Made by a program: the position numbers and the translations under genes. 43,402 bases of DNA from Chara braunii. Its lineage: Eukaryota > Streptophyta > Charophyceae > Charales > Characeae. Below are positions 1 through 10,479 of this stretch, piece after piece. The notes beneath the pieces are model-generated. The model searched no databases. It was not told the DNA's origin and saw nothing but the letters and a program-made list of their open reading frames with translations. The DNA is taken from NCBI GenBank assembly GCA_003427395.1, contig BFEA01000301.1, forward strand, positions 413,825 through 457,226. The letters are read 5' to 3'. Every line of letters begins with the position of its first letter. Position 1 is the first letter of the stretch.

Positions 1-306
1 TCCGGTTCCTTCTTAGTTGATCTCTCCTCTATGTGCATGTGTCGTTCACTAGTCTAGTATCTCATTGTCAAGTTCGTGCATGCTGTGATGTACCGGTTCC
101 TTCTTAGTTAATCTTTCATCTATGTGCATGTGCCGTTCACTAGTCTAGTATCGCATCGTCAAGTTCATGTGTGACGTAATGTTCCGATTCCTATTTAGTT
201 GATCTTTCATCTATGTGCATGTGTCGTTCACCAATTTAGTATCTCATTGTCAAGTTCATGGGTGATGTGATGTTCCGGTTCCCTCTTAGTTGATATTTCA
301 TCTATG
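1..306. repeat. satellite array, left part
   Basis: Imperfect tandem copies of a unit of about 90 bp, recognised by recurring blocks such as CTCATTGTCAAGTTCATG, TAGTTGATCTTTC and TATGTGCATGTG. The same unit resumes at 9179, directly after element A, so this is one array split by a retrotransposon. No coding capacity is seen. Confidence 0.9.
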
Positions 307-1386
307 TGCAATGACTTGCTGATTTCTACTGCCGAGATTGAATGCGAGGCTGTACACTAACCGGTAGGGTTAGATTCGTAATTTTGTTTGGCTGAGGGCT
401 AACAGAGAGACCTGCCTGTAAGGAAATTCGTGAGGGACATATCTGCAAATCTGAAAAAATATAAGCCCAGTACTAACCCGAATTCCTACAGCTACCCTAG
501 CTGTCTATAGCAGGCCCGGACTACCCCTAGGACAGACAGGCCCTAAGTGGCCTATGCTGCTAGACGGTCCTATAGCCTATAGTCGGGTCCGGTAGAGGCC
601 GAGAGGCTGAAACAGCAACGGTACCGATCGGTCATTCAGTCCGGTCTAGGTCTAGAGAGTCTATAGATAGGTTAGGCCCATCGGTTCAGGACTTTTGGCA
701 NTTCATTTCTCGTGAAGCAGCGTTGGAGAAGCCAAGCAAGTTGGTGGTGGTGATGGTCTACAGGCGGCATCTTGAGACTCACCGTTAACAGCAGCCATAG
801 CCGGCCCTCTCTGAGTCTGCCATAGTTGGGGCATCCTCAGCGCATCTACCCCTGGGGGTATCTGCGTATGGCCGGGCTGTATCGAGGCTCTACAGGGTGT
901 ATTCGTGGGGGGTGGCAGCCATAGCTGCCTGTTCCTTCGTCAGAGTTGTCCGTCGGCACTGAAGACTTCATCGCACGACATGTTCTTCATCAGGGTGGTT
1001 GGCGCTGGCCTCTGGGAGGGTGTTCTGATGTGGTGCTACTAACTGGGTGTAGGATAGAGGGTGGGGTGTGAGTTCTGAGAGCGGCGAGATACTGGAACAA
1101 ACTCTGTTACGATAATTGTTTGAGTGGTTCATCATCAGTGTGATTTCCAATTGTGATCTTCGCAGGTTCTTTCTTGTGATTGTTTGTTGGGAGTTGTGTC
1201 AGAGAGTGAGAAACACTGAGTGTCTTCTCCCCATCTGTGCATGATGGTCTTCCGCTGCTCATTTTCACCTGTGTGCAGTTTGGACTCTGTCTCCTCTCTC
1301 CCCTTCTCTTATGCATTTATGGGCATGTAAGAGACTGTCTGTGTGTGAGTGGCAATAAAATTTGTCAGACAAGCAAGTTCATAATA
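307..1386 (+). repeat. 5' LTR of element A
   Basis: Matches 8098-9178 almost end to end. It starts TGCAATGACTTGCTG and ends GTTCATAATA, where the right copy ends in CA. The end is fixed by the PBS three bases later. Base 701 is an N. It carries a GGCAGC-CATA-GCTGCC hairpin at 914-929 and a short hairpin ACAGCTA-CCC-TAGCTGT at 488-504. Transcription start and polyadenylation sites cannot be fixed from sequence. Confidence 0.92.
914..929 (+). repeat. GGCAGC-CATA-GCTGCC hairpin in LTR-A
   Basis: A perfect 6-bp stem with CATA loop. The same architecture with different stem bases occurs in other LTR families at 21687, 27004 and 37015, and in the other LTR of element A at 8705. Confidence 0.8.
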
Positions 1387-1388
1387 GT

Positions 1389-1400
1389 TGGTATCGGAGC
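1389..1400 (+). other. primer-binding site of element A
   Basis: TGGTATCGGAGC lies three bases after the 5' LTR. It differs by one base from TGGTATCAGAGC, the usual plant retroelement site complementary to the 3' end of initiator tRNA-Met. It would prime minus-strand DNA synthesis. Confidence 0.88.
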
Positions 1401-2838
1401 GAGATTGGAATTGGGACACTGAGGGTTGAGCGCACTGAGGCATCTTCTTCATCTGGCAACATACTGGCGAGAGTTTCATGGCGATTCATCTTCCCTAGTA
1501 CTGAGTCAACAAGGAAGAAGACTTTCAGTGGTGAATTCAAGTGTTCAATGGTTGCACTGAGCAAGCGCACTGAGGCTGTCAGGGTGCTTGTCTGGAAGTG
1601 GCGAGTACAAGGCTAATTCGCCATAGCCAACCCTGAGGGTGATACTGCGAATCACCCCATGGTGGCGAATTACCCCTGAGGACATCAGGGAACCCTGAGC
1701 GGCATCATCCCTAGGTAGCGCTGGCTGAGATTGACAGTTTGTGTCAACCTCCTGAAGAAATAACCCCATCTGGGGCTATTTTTAGCATCAGTGGCTACTA
1801 GGCACTGTGGCGAGATATTTCGAAGTTGGCATACTGGGCGCCACAGGACCAGATACAGGGTATCTGAGTTGAGGGAGTGCAGCGCTACAGGATCCTGAGG
1901 AGGATCAACAAGTTTGAAGCAGTTCTGTGCGTGGGATTATCAGGAGGAATATCTGGAAGAAATTGGCGAGATCAGGGTATCATCAGCCATAGCCAGATCT
2001 TCATCATCACCTGCAAGATTCACAGAAAGTGAGTCTGTTCCATGCACCTACCTGTATTGCGATCTAGATAGTATTAGTTTAGTGAATTGTAATGGTCTAT
2101 CTGTCTGTCAGTGACTGGATGTGAAAATCGCAGACTGCAAGACAACCATAACCATCTCTCCCTTACCTCTCTCTGCTCATGTCTCATCATCTGTTGACTC
2201 TTTCCGGTCCAAATTGGTTTTGTGACTGCTATACTGCATTGCTATTGATGTGGGATGCTCAAACAGTGAATTCTGTACTGGAAAGGTAGTGATACTGTGA
2301 ATTGTTGTTTTGCGCTGAGTCTATTTTTAGCCTATACTACCTAGGGTCAGTCATAACTCCAATTTTGTCCGTCCCCTGTGAATCGCAATCCAAGAATAGA
2401 GTATACTGTAGAATTGCTGAGTTGGATTGCAGTATTTCACTGGATTCAGTGAAAACTGTAATTCGCCATACCCTAGGGTATGGCCGCCAGAGTCATCAGA
2501 GTCTGAAATTGAGTCTGGGTCAAGATATAGGGTATTTGTCTGCATCGCTTGTTTTGGTTGATCTCTCTTTGTCAGTACTAACCATTTTCGATCATTCGCA
2601 CTGATGACACTTGCCTTCTAGTGGGCACTGGAATTCTAGTGGGTCTCTGGCGAAGTAGTGGAGTGTGTTTACTAACTCCAGTGTGGTCCAGGGTCAGTAA
2701 AAGGAAATCGTGTGGTTGATTTTGCTGGACTTACAGTCTGTCTGACCCCTGACCCCAGAGACGCCCTTCTAACCCAACCCGCTGATTGCCTATTCACCCA
2801 CCTACACTACTGTTTGAGTGTTGCTTTGAACTGGGAAA
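1401..2838 (+). other. untranslated leader of element A
   Basis: About 1.4 kb between PBS and the gag ATG with no convincing ORF. It contains several CGCCATA/CCCTGAG-type repeats and a perfect 20-bp palindrome at 2465-2484. A long leader is common in large plant LTR elements and would hold the packaging and dimerisation signals, but none can be recognised here. Confidence 0.7.
2465..2484. repeat. perfect 20-bp palindrome in the element A leader
   Basis: The half-site GCCATACCCT is followed directly by its reverse complement. It contains the leader's recurring GCCATA word. Confidence 0.85.
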
Positions 2839-4461
2839 ATGTCTGAGCAAGGGGCAGAGCAGCAGGCACAGGTGGAGGTGGTGATGAAGGTAGAGGGCGA
2901 ACGGCCTTCAACCTCCACTCCTCCTCCTCCGCCTCTAACCGCTACTCAGCGGTTGAAGAAGGAGCTCGAAGAACAGTTGCGCCAGCAACAAGCCAAACTC
3001 GCAGAAGTGGAACGGCAGGAGGCAGCTGAGCTAGAGGCTGCAACAGATCATTCCAGAAGGGAATATCTGTTGCCGCAGCTAGACAAAGCATGCACAGATG
3101 ATCGTTGCTCCTAGATCACCCAGCACATGGCAGAGATGATCCTGTTGGAGCACAAGATCACCAGCTCCCAGTTTACAAACTGGGATGATCGTTTTGTGCG
3201 ACTGGAGCGTCGGGATGACGAGCTGTCAACTCAGCAGACCAAGATCTTGAAGTCTATTCAGGGCTTGACTGCTCAGCTGGCAGCCGCCAAGCTGATCACT
3301 CCTCAGCCCCCTCTGCTGCAGCCCAAACCTTCTCCTCCCTCTTCACCCCCTTCCTCACCACCTGCATCCCATACTGTTTCTATGCATTCTTCCCGGTCAT
3401 CTACCCCTTCCCAAAAGGCCTCAGCAAAGGCCACCTATGCTGCTGTGACTGCAGCAGACAGAGGTCCCAAGATCCCTGCTCCCAACGAGTTCAGGGGCGA
3501 TGACACCAAGATTGATGTTGGGGACTGGGCTGCAGGGACCAGAGCCTACTTGAGGGGCTTTGTCTGTGCAGAACAAACCAAGGTGGCGACTGTTTTGGGA
3601 CTGCTGGAGGGACCCGCACTGAAGTGGGCCACCTTAACCTCCAGTAGTCTGCAGCAGTCCATGGAGGACTGGGCTTTTGGGTTGGGGGTGGACAGACTTC
3701 TGCAGGCCCTGGAGGACAGGTTTGCAAACAAGGAACGGGCCCGCAAGGCTGCTGGCAGGATTGCTCGCCCGGGACAGCAGCGGTATAGCAGGACTCTGCA
3801 CGCCTTGTTTGCTGAGTTTGAGCAACTCAACTCCACCCCTGGGTTGGTCATGAGCCCTGATGATTTGCTGACCAACTTTTGCAGGGCAGCGCCTGAGAAG
3901 TTTGTTGTTGCTCTTTACAGCGCTGGGCACAAGGACTGGAGGTCCTTTGGTCGTGCAGCCCTGGAAATGGAGTCAAAGCTCCATGTCCAGGCCCCATCCT
4001 CTGACAGGAGGAAAGGTGCCTTCCCTCGAGGTGGTAGAAAGGGAAAGGCAGCCTTCACACATGCAGGGTCTGCCTCACGATCAGACTCAGATTCCCAGGC
4101 AGATACACCTTCAACTGGGACTGGATCTGCTGTTGAGACAGATGTTGCAGCAGCCGTGACTCAGGCTGTTTTGGGAGTTCTGCAGCTGCAGAAAAAGTTC
4201 CCTCCCACCACAGCCTCAGCCAGTGCCAAGAGGAAGGAAAAGGGACGTCGGCCTTCCTCTTCCCAGCGCCCTAACCTTCCAAGAGACGTCCGCATGCCAG
4301 CTGAACCTCTCAATCCCTCCACACTCCCCTGGCATGACCTCAAGATCCGGGAGGGAGTCTGGAGAAGAAGAAAGGAGAGAGGGGTTTGCTTGAGGTGTGA
4401 GGGACATCACTTTTTAAAGGGCTGCCCTTACATGCCAGGCCCAGGGCAGTCAAAAAATTGA
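2839..4461 (+). pseudogene. gag: gag of element A (one in-frame stop)
   Basis: Encodes the capsid/nucleocapsid precursor of the virus-like particle. The ATG at 2839 follows GGGAAA. The first 91 codons are charged, Q/E-rich and coiled-coil-like. A TAG at 3112-3114 interrupts the frame, which then continues in the same frame to 4461. CAG to TAG fits the context, as CAG recurs four codons later. After a Ser/Pro-rich linker comes a helical Retrotrans_gag-type core (about 3480-3990). Near the C-terminus is a zinc knuckle of slightly short spacing, CLRCEGHHFLKGC (CX2CX3HX4C), at about 4387-4425. The frame ends in UGA directly after a slippery heptamer, and pol lies in the -1 frame. Only the single stop would block full-length Gag. 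Confidence 0.88.
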
Positions 4462-4492
4462 AACAGACCCTGGGGACTACAGTTCCCCCCAG
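4452..4492 (+). promoter_or_regulatory. putative -1 ribosomal frameshift cassette between gag and pol
   Basis: The heptamer A AAA AAT (4452-4458) is in register with the gag frame (AAA AAT) and abuts the gag UGA (4459-4461). A -1 slip leads directly into the pol frame, which is open from 4401. Eleven bases downstream of the heptamer, CTGGGG (4470-4475) can pair with CCCCAG (4487-4492) to give a 6-bp GC-rich hairpin with an 11-base loop. The pol ORF has no ATG near its start, as expected for a Gag-Pol fusion made by frameshifting. Slippage itself is inferred. Confidence 0.75.
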
Positions 4493-6200
4493 TGCTGCAC
4501 CTGCATCTACTCAGGTAGGTGAATCTGCAACTGTTTCAGTTGAGACTGCATGTGCTGATGATGTGTGTATGGGGACTGCGCGGGCAGCATCCTTTTGCTA
4601 TGAGGATCCTGACCCGGATCAGGACCCGGGGCCGGAAGAGCTCCAGTCCCTTGCTGCCTTCTTCTTTCATCTGAAAGAACAGAAGAAATGTAAGACTGAT
4701 CTCATCATGATCATTGGGCTGTTGGACTGTGGGGCCACCAGAAACTTCATGTCTCCCAGTGCAGTTAAAAAGCTGCATCTGGGCATGAAAGTTCAGCAGC
4801 TCAAGCAACAGCTGCTAGTGCGGATTGGTGACTCTACAGTACTCAGCATCAGGGAGAAGGTCAAGGGTATCCCTGTGACCTTCGATACTGCAGGAAAAGT
4901 CAGACACAGTCTGAACTTTTACATCCTCCCTGAGCTGCCCTTTGATTTGGTGTTCTCCATGCAATGGTTGAGGGCAGTCAACCCTAGGATCGACTGGCAG
5001 ATTCCTAGAGTTGAACTACCAAACAGTCAGGGGGTGTATCAGCAATGCATGATTGCTGCTGATCACCACCCCAAGACCTCCTGCTACTGTTTGAGAGCGA
5101 GGGAGTTCCATGCTCTCTCACGCCAGTACCACCATGAGCATCTGTTTATTGCTCTGGTCAAGCAAACACATGCTCCCCCTGTTTCCTGTCCTCCTGAGAT
5201 ACAACAGGTGGTAGATCAGTATGCTGATCTGATGCAGGAGCCCTTTGGGTTACCCAACCGGCCAACCAAGCATCACATCGAGCTGCTGCCTGGAGCGGTC
5301 CCTCCCAAGGGCCGCATCTACAGGATGTCCCCTGCCGAGCTTGAGGAGCTCAGAAAGCAGCTTGAGACCCTGACCAGCAAAGGCTGGATCAGACCCAGCA
5401 CATCTGAATTCGGTGCACCTGTTCTCTTTGTACCCAAAAGGAACGGCGAGTTCAGAATGTGCATTGACTACAGGGATCTCAATAAGATCACTAGGAAGAG
5501 TACTGAGCCACTTCCTACGATCGATGACCTCCTGGACATGGTGCAGGGCTGCACAATGTTCAGCAAAGTCGACCTCAAATCTGGCTACCACCAGATTGAG
5601 ATGGCAGAGGAGGATGTCTACAAGACAGCCTTCAAGACCAGGTATGGGACTTGTGAGTTCCTGGTCATGCCATTTGGACTTTGCAACGCCCCATGCACTT
5701 TCCAGACAGAGATGCACCGCATCTTCAGGCCTTACTTGGACAAGTTTATGGTTGTCTACCTGTATGACATCCTGGTATTCAGCAAGACTGTCAGGGAACA
5801 TGTGGAGCACTTGGCTCTTATCCTTCAGTCGTTACGTGACAGCCAACATAAGATCGACAGAGAGAAGTCCTCCTTTGGAGTTCCCTCTGTCATCTACCTG
5901 GGTCATGTAATCTCTGGAGATGGTCTGGCTCCTGAAGCAACCAAGATTGTTGTTATTCACGAGTGGCCACAACCTCAGACAGTGAGGGATGTCAGGTCCT
6001 TCATGGGTTTAGCCTCCTACTACAGAAAGTTTGTCAGGAACTTTTCTGCAATAGCTGCACCCCTGACTAACCTAACAAAGAAGGACGCTCCCTTTCTTTG
6101 GTCCCTCCACTGTCAGTTGGCCTTCACACGACTCAAGAAGGCCTTGACTCGTGCGCCTGTACTGAAGTTACCTGACTTTGCCATTCATCCAGACCACTGA
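4458..6200 (+). pseudogene. pol: pol of element A: protease and reverse transcriptase
   Basis: Reached from gag by -1 frameshift. The aspartic protease is at about 4700-5010, with active-site segment LLDCGATRNF. Reverse transcriptase spans about 5270-6180: the primer-grip entry [50 protein letters not shown] and a thumb with FMGLASYYRKFVRNFS. The catalytic box reads YLYD at 5757-5768: the first Asp of YLDD is Tyr (GAT to TAT), which should abolish polymerase activity. Otherwise this long frame is uninterrupted, so the mutation looks recent compared with other lesions. It ends by a frameshift near 6186, where one extra base, or two missing, separates RT from RNase H. Confidence 0.9.
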
Positions 6201-6534
6201 CGCCAGTCAGTATGGCATTGGGGCAGTTCTTCATCAGGATGATGGGAATGGTCTGCGGCCTGTAGAGTTTATGAGTAAGAAGATCAAGACTCAAAAGCTC
6301 CAGGACTGTACCTACGAGAAAGAGCTATATGCTCTTGTCTGTGTCCTGAAACATTGGAAGCACTTTCTCCTGGGCAGGCACTTCAAGATCTTTTCAGATC
6401 ACTCCACCCTACAGTGGATGAAAGTCCCAGGGAGAGTTAAATGATAAGCTGGCACGGTACATTCAGTTCATTGACATGTTTGACTTTGCTACAACAAGGT
6501 AGCAGATGCCCTCTCTCGTAGGCCTGACTCTTTT
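6183..6534 (+). pseudogene. RNase H domain of element A pol, frameshifted
   Basis: Continues pol in another frame: TTDASQYGIGAVLHQDD (first catalytic Asp), YEKELYALV (catalytic Glu region), and LLGRHFKIFSDHSTLQW (third Asp). A second frameshift near 6430 moves the frame so that ELNDKLARYIQFIDMFDF follows. Just after it, a short deletion near 6487 removes the usual link before YNKVADALSRRPDS. RNase H would degrade the RNA template during reverse transcription. At least two shifts and one small deletion make it non-functional. Confidence 0.85.
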
Positions 6535-8064
6535 GTGTCGATCTTCTCTACTCACTCCTTTGGAGAGGAGACCCGTCAGACCATTGCTCGTCTACTGCCT
6601 CAGGACGAGACTTTCGGACCCATTGTCAGGAATCTGCAAGCAGATCCTAACTCTGAACCAGGCTATGCTCTGAGTTCAGACCTGCTGTACACTTGCAGTA
6701 GAGGTGAGGAGCGCTTGTGCATTCCCCAGGACCAACAACTCAGGACACTGCTCATGTCAAAGTGTCATGATGCCCGCGGACATTTCGGGTTCCTAAACTC
6801 TTATGCAGCCCTGTCGCAGCGCTTCTTCTGGAAGGAGATGCGGAGTGAGATGCTGCGTTATGTGGACACCTGTGAGCTTTGCCAAAGGAACAAGGTTCAG
6901 CGTAAACCTCCTTTGGGACTGCTCAAACCCTTACCCATACCTGATGGCCCTGCTGAATGTGTGTCGATAGACTTAACAGATTTAGGCAAGACCACCCCTC
7001 GTGGCATGCGTCAGGTTATGGTCTGCGTGGACAGGTTCTCCAAATACGCAAAGTTCGTCCCCTTGCCAGAGGTAGCTAGGGTACCGGTTGTGAGAGCAGC
7101 CTTCTTTGAGAGGTGGTTCACACACCATGGACCGCCCACTTCTATTGTAAGTGATCGAGACCCCAGATTTTGCAGCGATGAGTGGCAGTCCTACTGTAAG
7201 GACTATCCGCACTCACGACTGGACATGACTTCTGGTCATCATCCTGACGCCAATGGTTTGGCTTAAGTGATGAACCAAGTCTTGTTCCAGCTGCTGCGTC
7301 CTGTCATCTCTCCAGATCAACAGGACTGGAATCTTCACTTAGCGAGGGCACAACTCATGTATAACATGTCTATCCACTCCTCGACAGGGTTCAGTCCCTA
7401 CCGGTTACACTAGGGATGTGAACCACGACAGCCTCTCGATGACATCATCGATAAGGCTAAGCCTGATCTGACACCAGGCACAACAGAGTTCACCAGACGC
7501 TATCGTCTAGATGTGGAAAGAGCCCGCGCGAACTTGTTCAAAGCCCAAAAGGCTATGATTGAACAAGCTAATCGCCACAGGCAGCCTTTCCCCATCCGCA
7601 CTGGTGACCATGTCTGGGTGGCCAACTCTGAGCTGTCGAGGGAGGAGGATATCTCCCCCAAGTTGTTGCCGCGATACTTGGGTCCATGGCATGTCCTAGA
7701 TACAATGGGCGTTGATCCCTTCGATCCGTCGTATGTCATCGACGTCCCGCTGCATCTGCGCACCTACCCGGTCTTCCATGCATCCAAGCTGATGCCTTTC
7801 ACCCCAGCCGATGCATTCCCAAACCGGCCCCCTCAATTTGGTCCGCCAATCCCTGGTAAGGGATATGACATTGACCGGATTGAGGATGAGTGGGGCACAG
7901 ACCCCGATCGGCAGTATCTTGTCAGGTTTGCTTTTCAGCCCCCTTCTGAGAGCCGATAGTTTTACAGAAGGGAACTTCTCAAGACAACAAAGTCAACTAT
8001 TTTGCGATATGAAGCGGCTCAGAAGGGAGACCTTCCTCGCCGTTCACCTCGCCTACATCCCTAG
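6535..8064 (+). pseudogene. integrase and chromodomain-like tail of element A
   Basis: The zinc-binding N-terminus is visible (CHDARGHFG followed by CELCQRNK at about 6765-6895). The core has its first Asp in VSIDLTD (6961 onward) and its second in SDRDPRF (about 7150). At the position of the third catalytic residue the text reads NGLA-stop-VMNQ: the Glu codon is TAA at 7264-7266. The frame continues with a TAG at about 7410, then the C-terminal domain with LPRYLGPWHVLD and TYPVFHASKL. A chromodomain-like tail (YDIDRIEDEW, QYLVRF) is cut by TAG at 7957-7959, where related copies have Trp. It then stays open to 8064 (FYRRELLKTT...). Such tails usually guide integration to particular chromatin. 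Confidence 0.87.
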
Positions 8065-8080
8065 CTGGGAGGTCCTCGCT

Positions 8081-8097
8081 CCTGGGGAGGGTAAGCC
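8081..8097 (+). other. polypurine tract of element A
   Basis: TGGGGAGGGTAAG lies immediately before the 3' LTR. This is the expected place and composition for the primer of plus-strand synthesis. Confidence 0.75.
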
Positions 8098-9178
8098 TGC
8101 AATGACTTGCTGATTTCTACTGTCGAGATTGACGGCGAGGCTGTACACTAACCGGTAGGGTTAGATTCGTAATTTTGTTTGGCTGAGGGCTAACCGAGAG
8201 ACCTGCCTGTAAGGAAATTCGTGAGGGACATATCTGCAAATCTGGGAAAATATAGGCCCAATACTAACCCGAATTCCTACAGCTACCCTAGCTGCCTATA
8301 GCAGGCCCGGACTACCCCTAGGACAGACAGGTCCTAAGTGGCCTATGCTGCTAGACGGTCCTATAGCCTATAGCCGGGTCCGGTAGAGGCCAAGAGGCTG
8401 AAACATCAACGGTACCAGTCGGTCAGTCAGTCCGGTCTAGGTCTAGAGAGTCTATAGATAGGTTAGGCCCATCGGTTCAGGACTTTTGGCAGTTCATTTC
8501 TCGCGAAGCAGCGTTGGAGAAGCCAAGCAAGTTGGTGGCGGTGATGGTCTGCAGGCGGCATCCTGAGACTCACCGTTGACAACAGCCATAGCCGGCCCTC
8601 TCTGAGTCTGCCATAGCTGGGGCATCCTCAGCGCATCTACCCCTGGGGGTATCTGCGTATGGCTGGGTTGTCTCGAGGCTCTACAGGGTGTATTCGTGGG
8701 TTGTGGCAGCCATAGCTGCCTGTTCCTTCGTCAGAGTTGTCCGTCGGCACTGAAGACTTCATCGCAGGACCTGTTCTTCATCAGGGTGGTTGGCGCTGGC
8801 CTCTAGGAGGCTGTTCTGATGTGGCGCTACTGACAGGGTGTAGGATAGAGAGTGGGGTCTGAGTTCTGAGAGAGGCGAGATACTGAAACAAACTCGGTTA
8901 CGATAATTGTTTGAGGGGTTCATCATCAATGTGATTTCCAATTGTGATTTTCGCAGGTTCTTTCTTGTGATTGCTTGTTGGGAGTTTGTGTCAGAGAGTG
9001 AGAAACACTGAGTGTGTTTTCCCCATCTATGCATGATTGTCTTCCGCTGCTCATTTTCACTTGTGTGCAGTTTGGACTTTGTCTCCTCTCTCCCCTTGTC
9101 TTATGCATGTATGGGCATGTATGAGATTGTCTGTGTGTGAGTGGCGATAAAATTCGTCAGACAAGCAAGTTCATAACA
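8098..9178 (+). repeat. 3' LTR of element A
   Basis: Near-identical partner of 307-1386, beginning TGCAATGACTTGCTG and ending GTTCATAACA. It carries the same GGCAGC-CATA-GCTGCC hairpin at 8705-8720. Satellite sequence resumes at the next base. Scattered single-base differences separate the two LTRs, so insertion is not very recent. Confidence 0.92.
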
Positions 9179-10340
9179 TATGTGCATGTACTTTTCACTA
9201 GTCTAGCATCTCATTGTCAAGTTCATGCATGTGTTGTGATGTTCCAGTTCCCTCTTAGTTGATCTTTCCTCCATGTGCATGTGCTTTTCACTAGATCTAG
9301 CTTCTCATTGTCAAGTTCATGCATGTTGTGAAGTACCGGTTCCTTTCTTAGTTGATTTTTCTCCATATGCATGTGCTTTTCACTAGATCTAGCTTCTCAT
9401 TGTCAAGCTCATATGTGTTGTGACGTACCGGCTCCTTCTTACTTGATCTTTTCTCCATGTGCATGTGCCATTCACTAGTCTAGCATCTCATTGTCAAGTT
9501 CATGCTTGTTGTGAATGTACCGGTTCCTTCTTAGCTGATCTCTCCTCTATGCACATGTGCCATTCGCTAGTCTAGCGTCGCATTGTCAAGTTCATATGTG
9601 TTGTAATGTTCCGGATCTTACTTAGTTGACCTCTCCTTTATGTGCATGTGTTTTTCACTAGCTCTAGCTTCTCATTGTCATGTTCATATGTGTTGTGGTG
9701 CTCCAGTTCCTTCTTGGTTGATCTCTCCTTTATGTGCATGTGTCGTTCACTAGTCTAGTATCTCATTGTCAAGTTCATGCATGTTGTGATGTACCGGTTC
9801 CTTCTTAGTTGATCCCTCCTCTATGTGCATGCGCCATTCACTAGTCTAGCATCTCATTGTCAAGTTCATGTATGTTGTGATATTCCGGTCCTTGCTTAGT
9901 TGATCTCCTCTATGTGCATGTGCTTTCCACTACTTCTAGCTTCTCATAGTCATATTCATATGTGTTGTGATCTCTCCTTTATGTGTATGTGCTTTCCACT
10001 AGTTCTAGCTTCTCACTGTCGTGTTCATGCATGTTGTGATGAACCGGTTCCTTCTTAGTGGATCTTTCCCCCATGTGCAAGTGCCATTTACTAATCTAGC
10101 ATCTCATTGTCAAGTTCATGTGTGATGTGACACTCTGGTCCCTACTTAGTTGATCTTTCCTCCATGTGCATGTGCATGTGCATGTCACTAGTTCAATCTT
10201 CATATTGTTAAGTTCATGTGTGTTGTAGTGTTCCGGTCATACTTCGTTACTCCTTCCTACATGTGAGTGTGCTTTTAATCTCTCGTTGTCAAAATCATGT
10301 GTAGTGTACTACTCCGGTTCATGCTTAGTTGATCTTTCAC
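9179..10340. repeat. satellite array, right part
   Basis: About 12-13 imperfect copies of the ~92-bp unit also found at 1-306, with CTCATTGTCAAGTTCATG-type blocks recurring at roughly 9210, 9303, 9394, 9487, 9580, 9673, 9762 and 9855. Copies differ by small indels and substitutions, with alternating variants (GTGCTTTTCACTAG versus GTGCCATTCACTAG). There is no coding capacity. Confidence 0.9.
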
Positions 10341-10415
10341 TATGGGATGGGTGACCAACATTTGGCTGCGACAACGGGGTGATCATTTGATTAGGGCTGG
10401 ATACTTCCTTTCTCA

Positions 10416-10416
<1 letters not shown>

Positions 10417-10467
<51 letters not shown>
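10417..10467. repeat. (CT)n microsatellite
   Basis: An uninterrupted CT dinucleotide run followed by a C/T-rich tail to about 10560. ORFs across it are low-complexity artefacts. Confidence 0.95.
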
Positions 10468-10474
<7 letters not shown>

Positions 10475-10479
10475 CCTCT

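Larger units (their letters stand above)
307..9178 (+). mobile_element. Element A: nearly full-length Ty3/gypsy chromovirus-like LTR retrotransposon
   Basis: Two LTRs of about 1080 bp start TGCAATGACTTG and end near GTTCATAACA. They enclose a tRNA-iMet-like PBS, a long leader, gag, PR-RT-RNase H-integrase and a polypurine tract. The domain order (integrase after RNase H) and the chromodomain-like tail place it in Ty3/gypsy, chromovirus branch. The flanks are the same satellite on both sides. TATG is plausible as a duplicated target (left flank ends CTATG, right flank begins TATG), but the satellite context makes the target-site call uncertain. The LTRs remain similar while the reading frames contain several stops and shifts, so this copy cannot move by itself. 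Confidence 0.93.

Noticed and set aside
3491-3930. Minus-strand ORFs opposite element A gag
   Set aside because: Shadows of the gag coding frame; no independent motif or composition supports them.
5250-5810. 186-codon minus-strand ORF opposite element A RT
   Set aside because: An antisense shadow of a well-conserved RT frame.
1-10340. CRISPR array
   Set aside because: The ~92-bp units are contiguous satellite copies without unique spacers, in a eukaryotic context.
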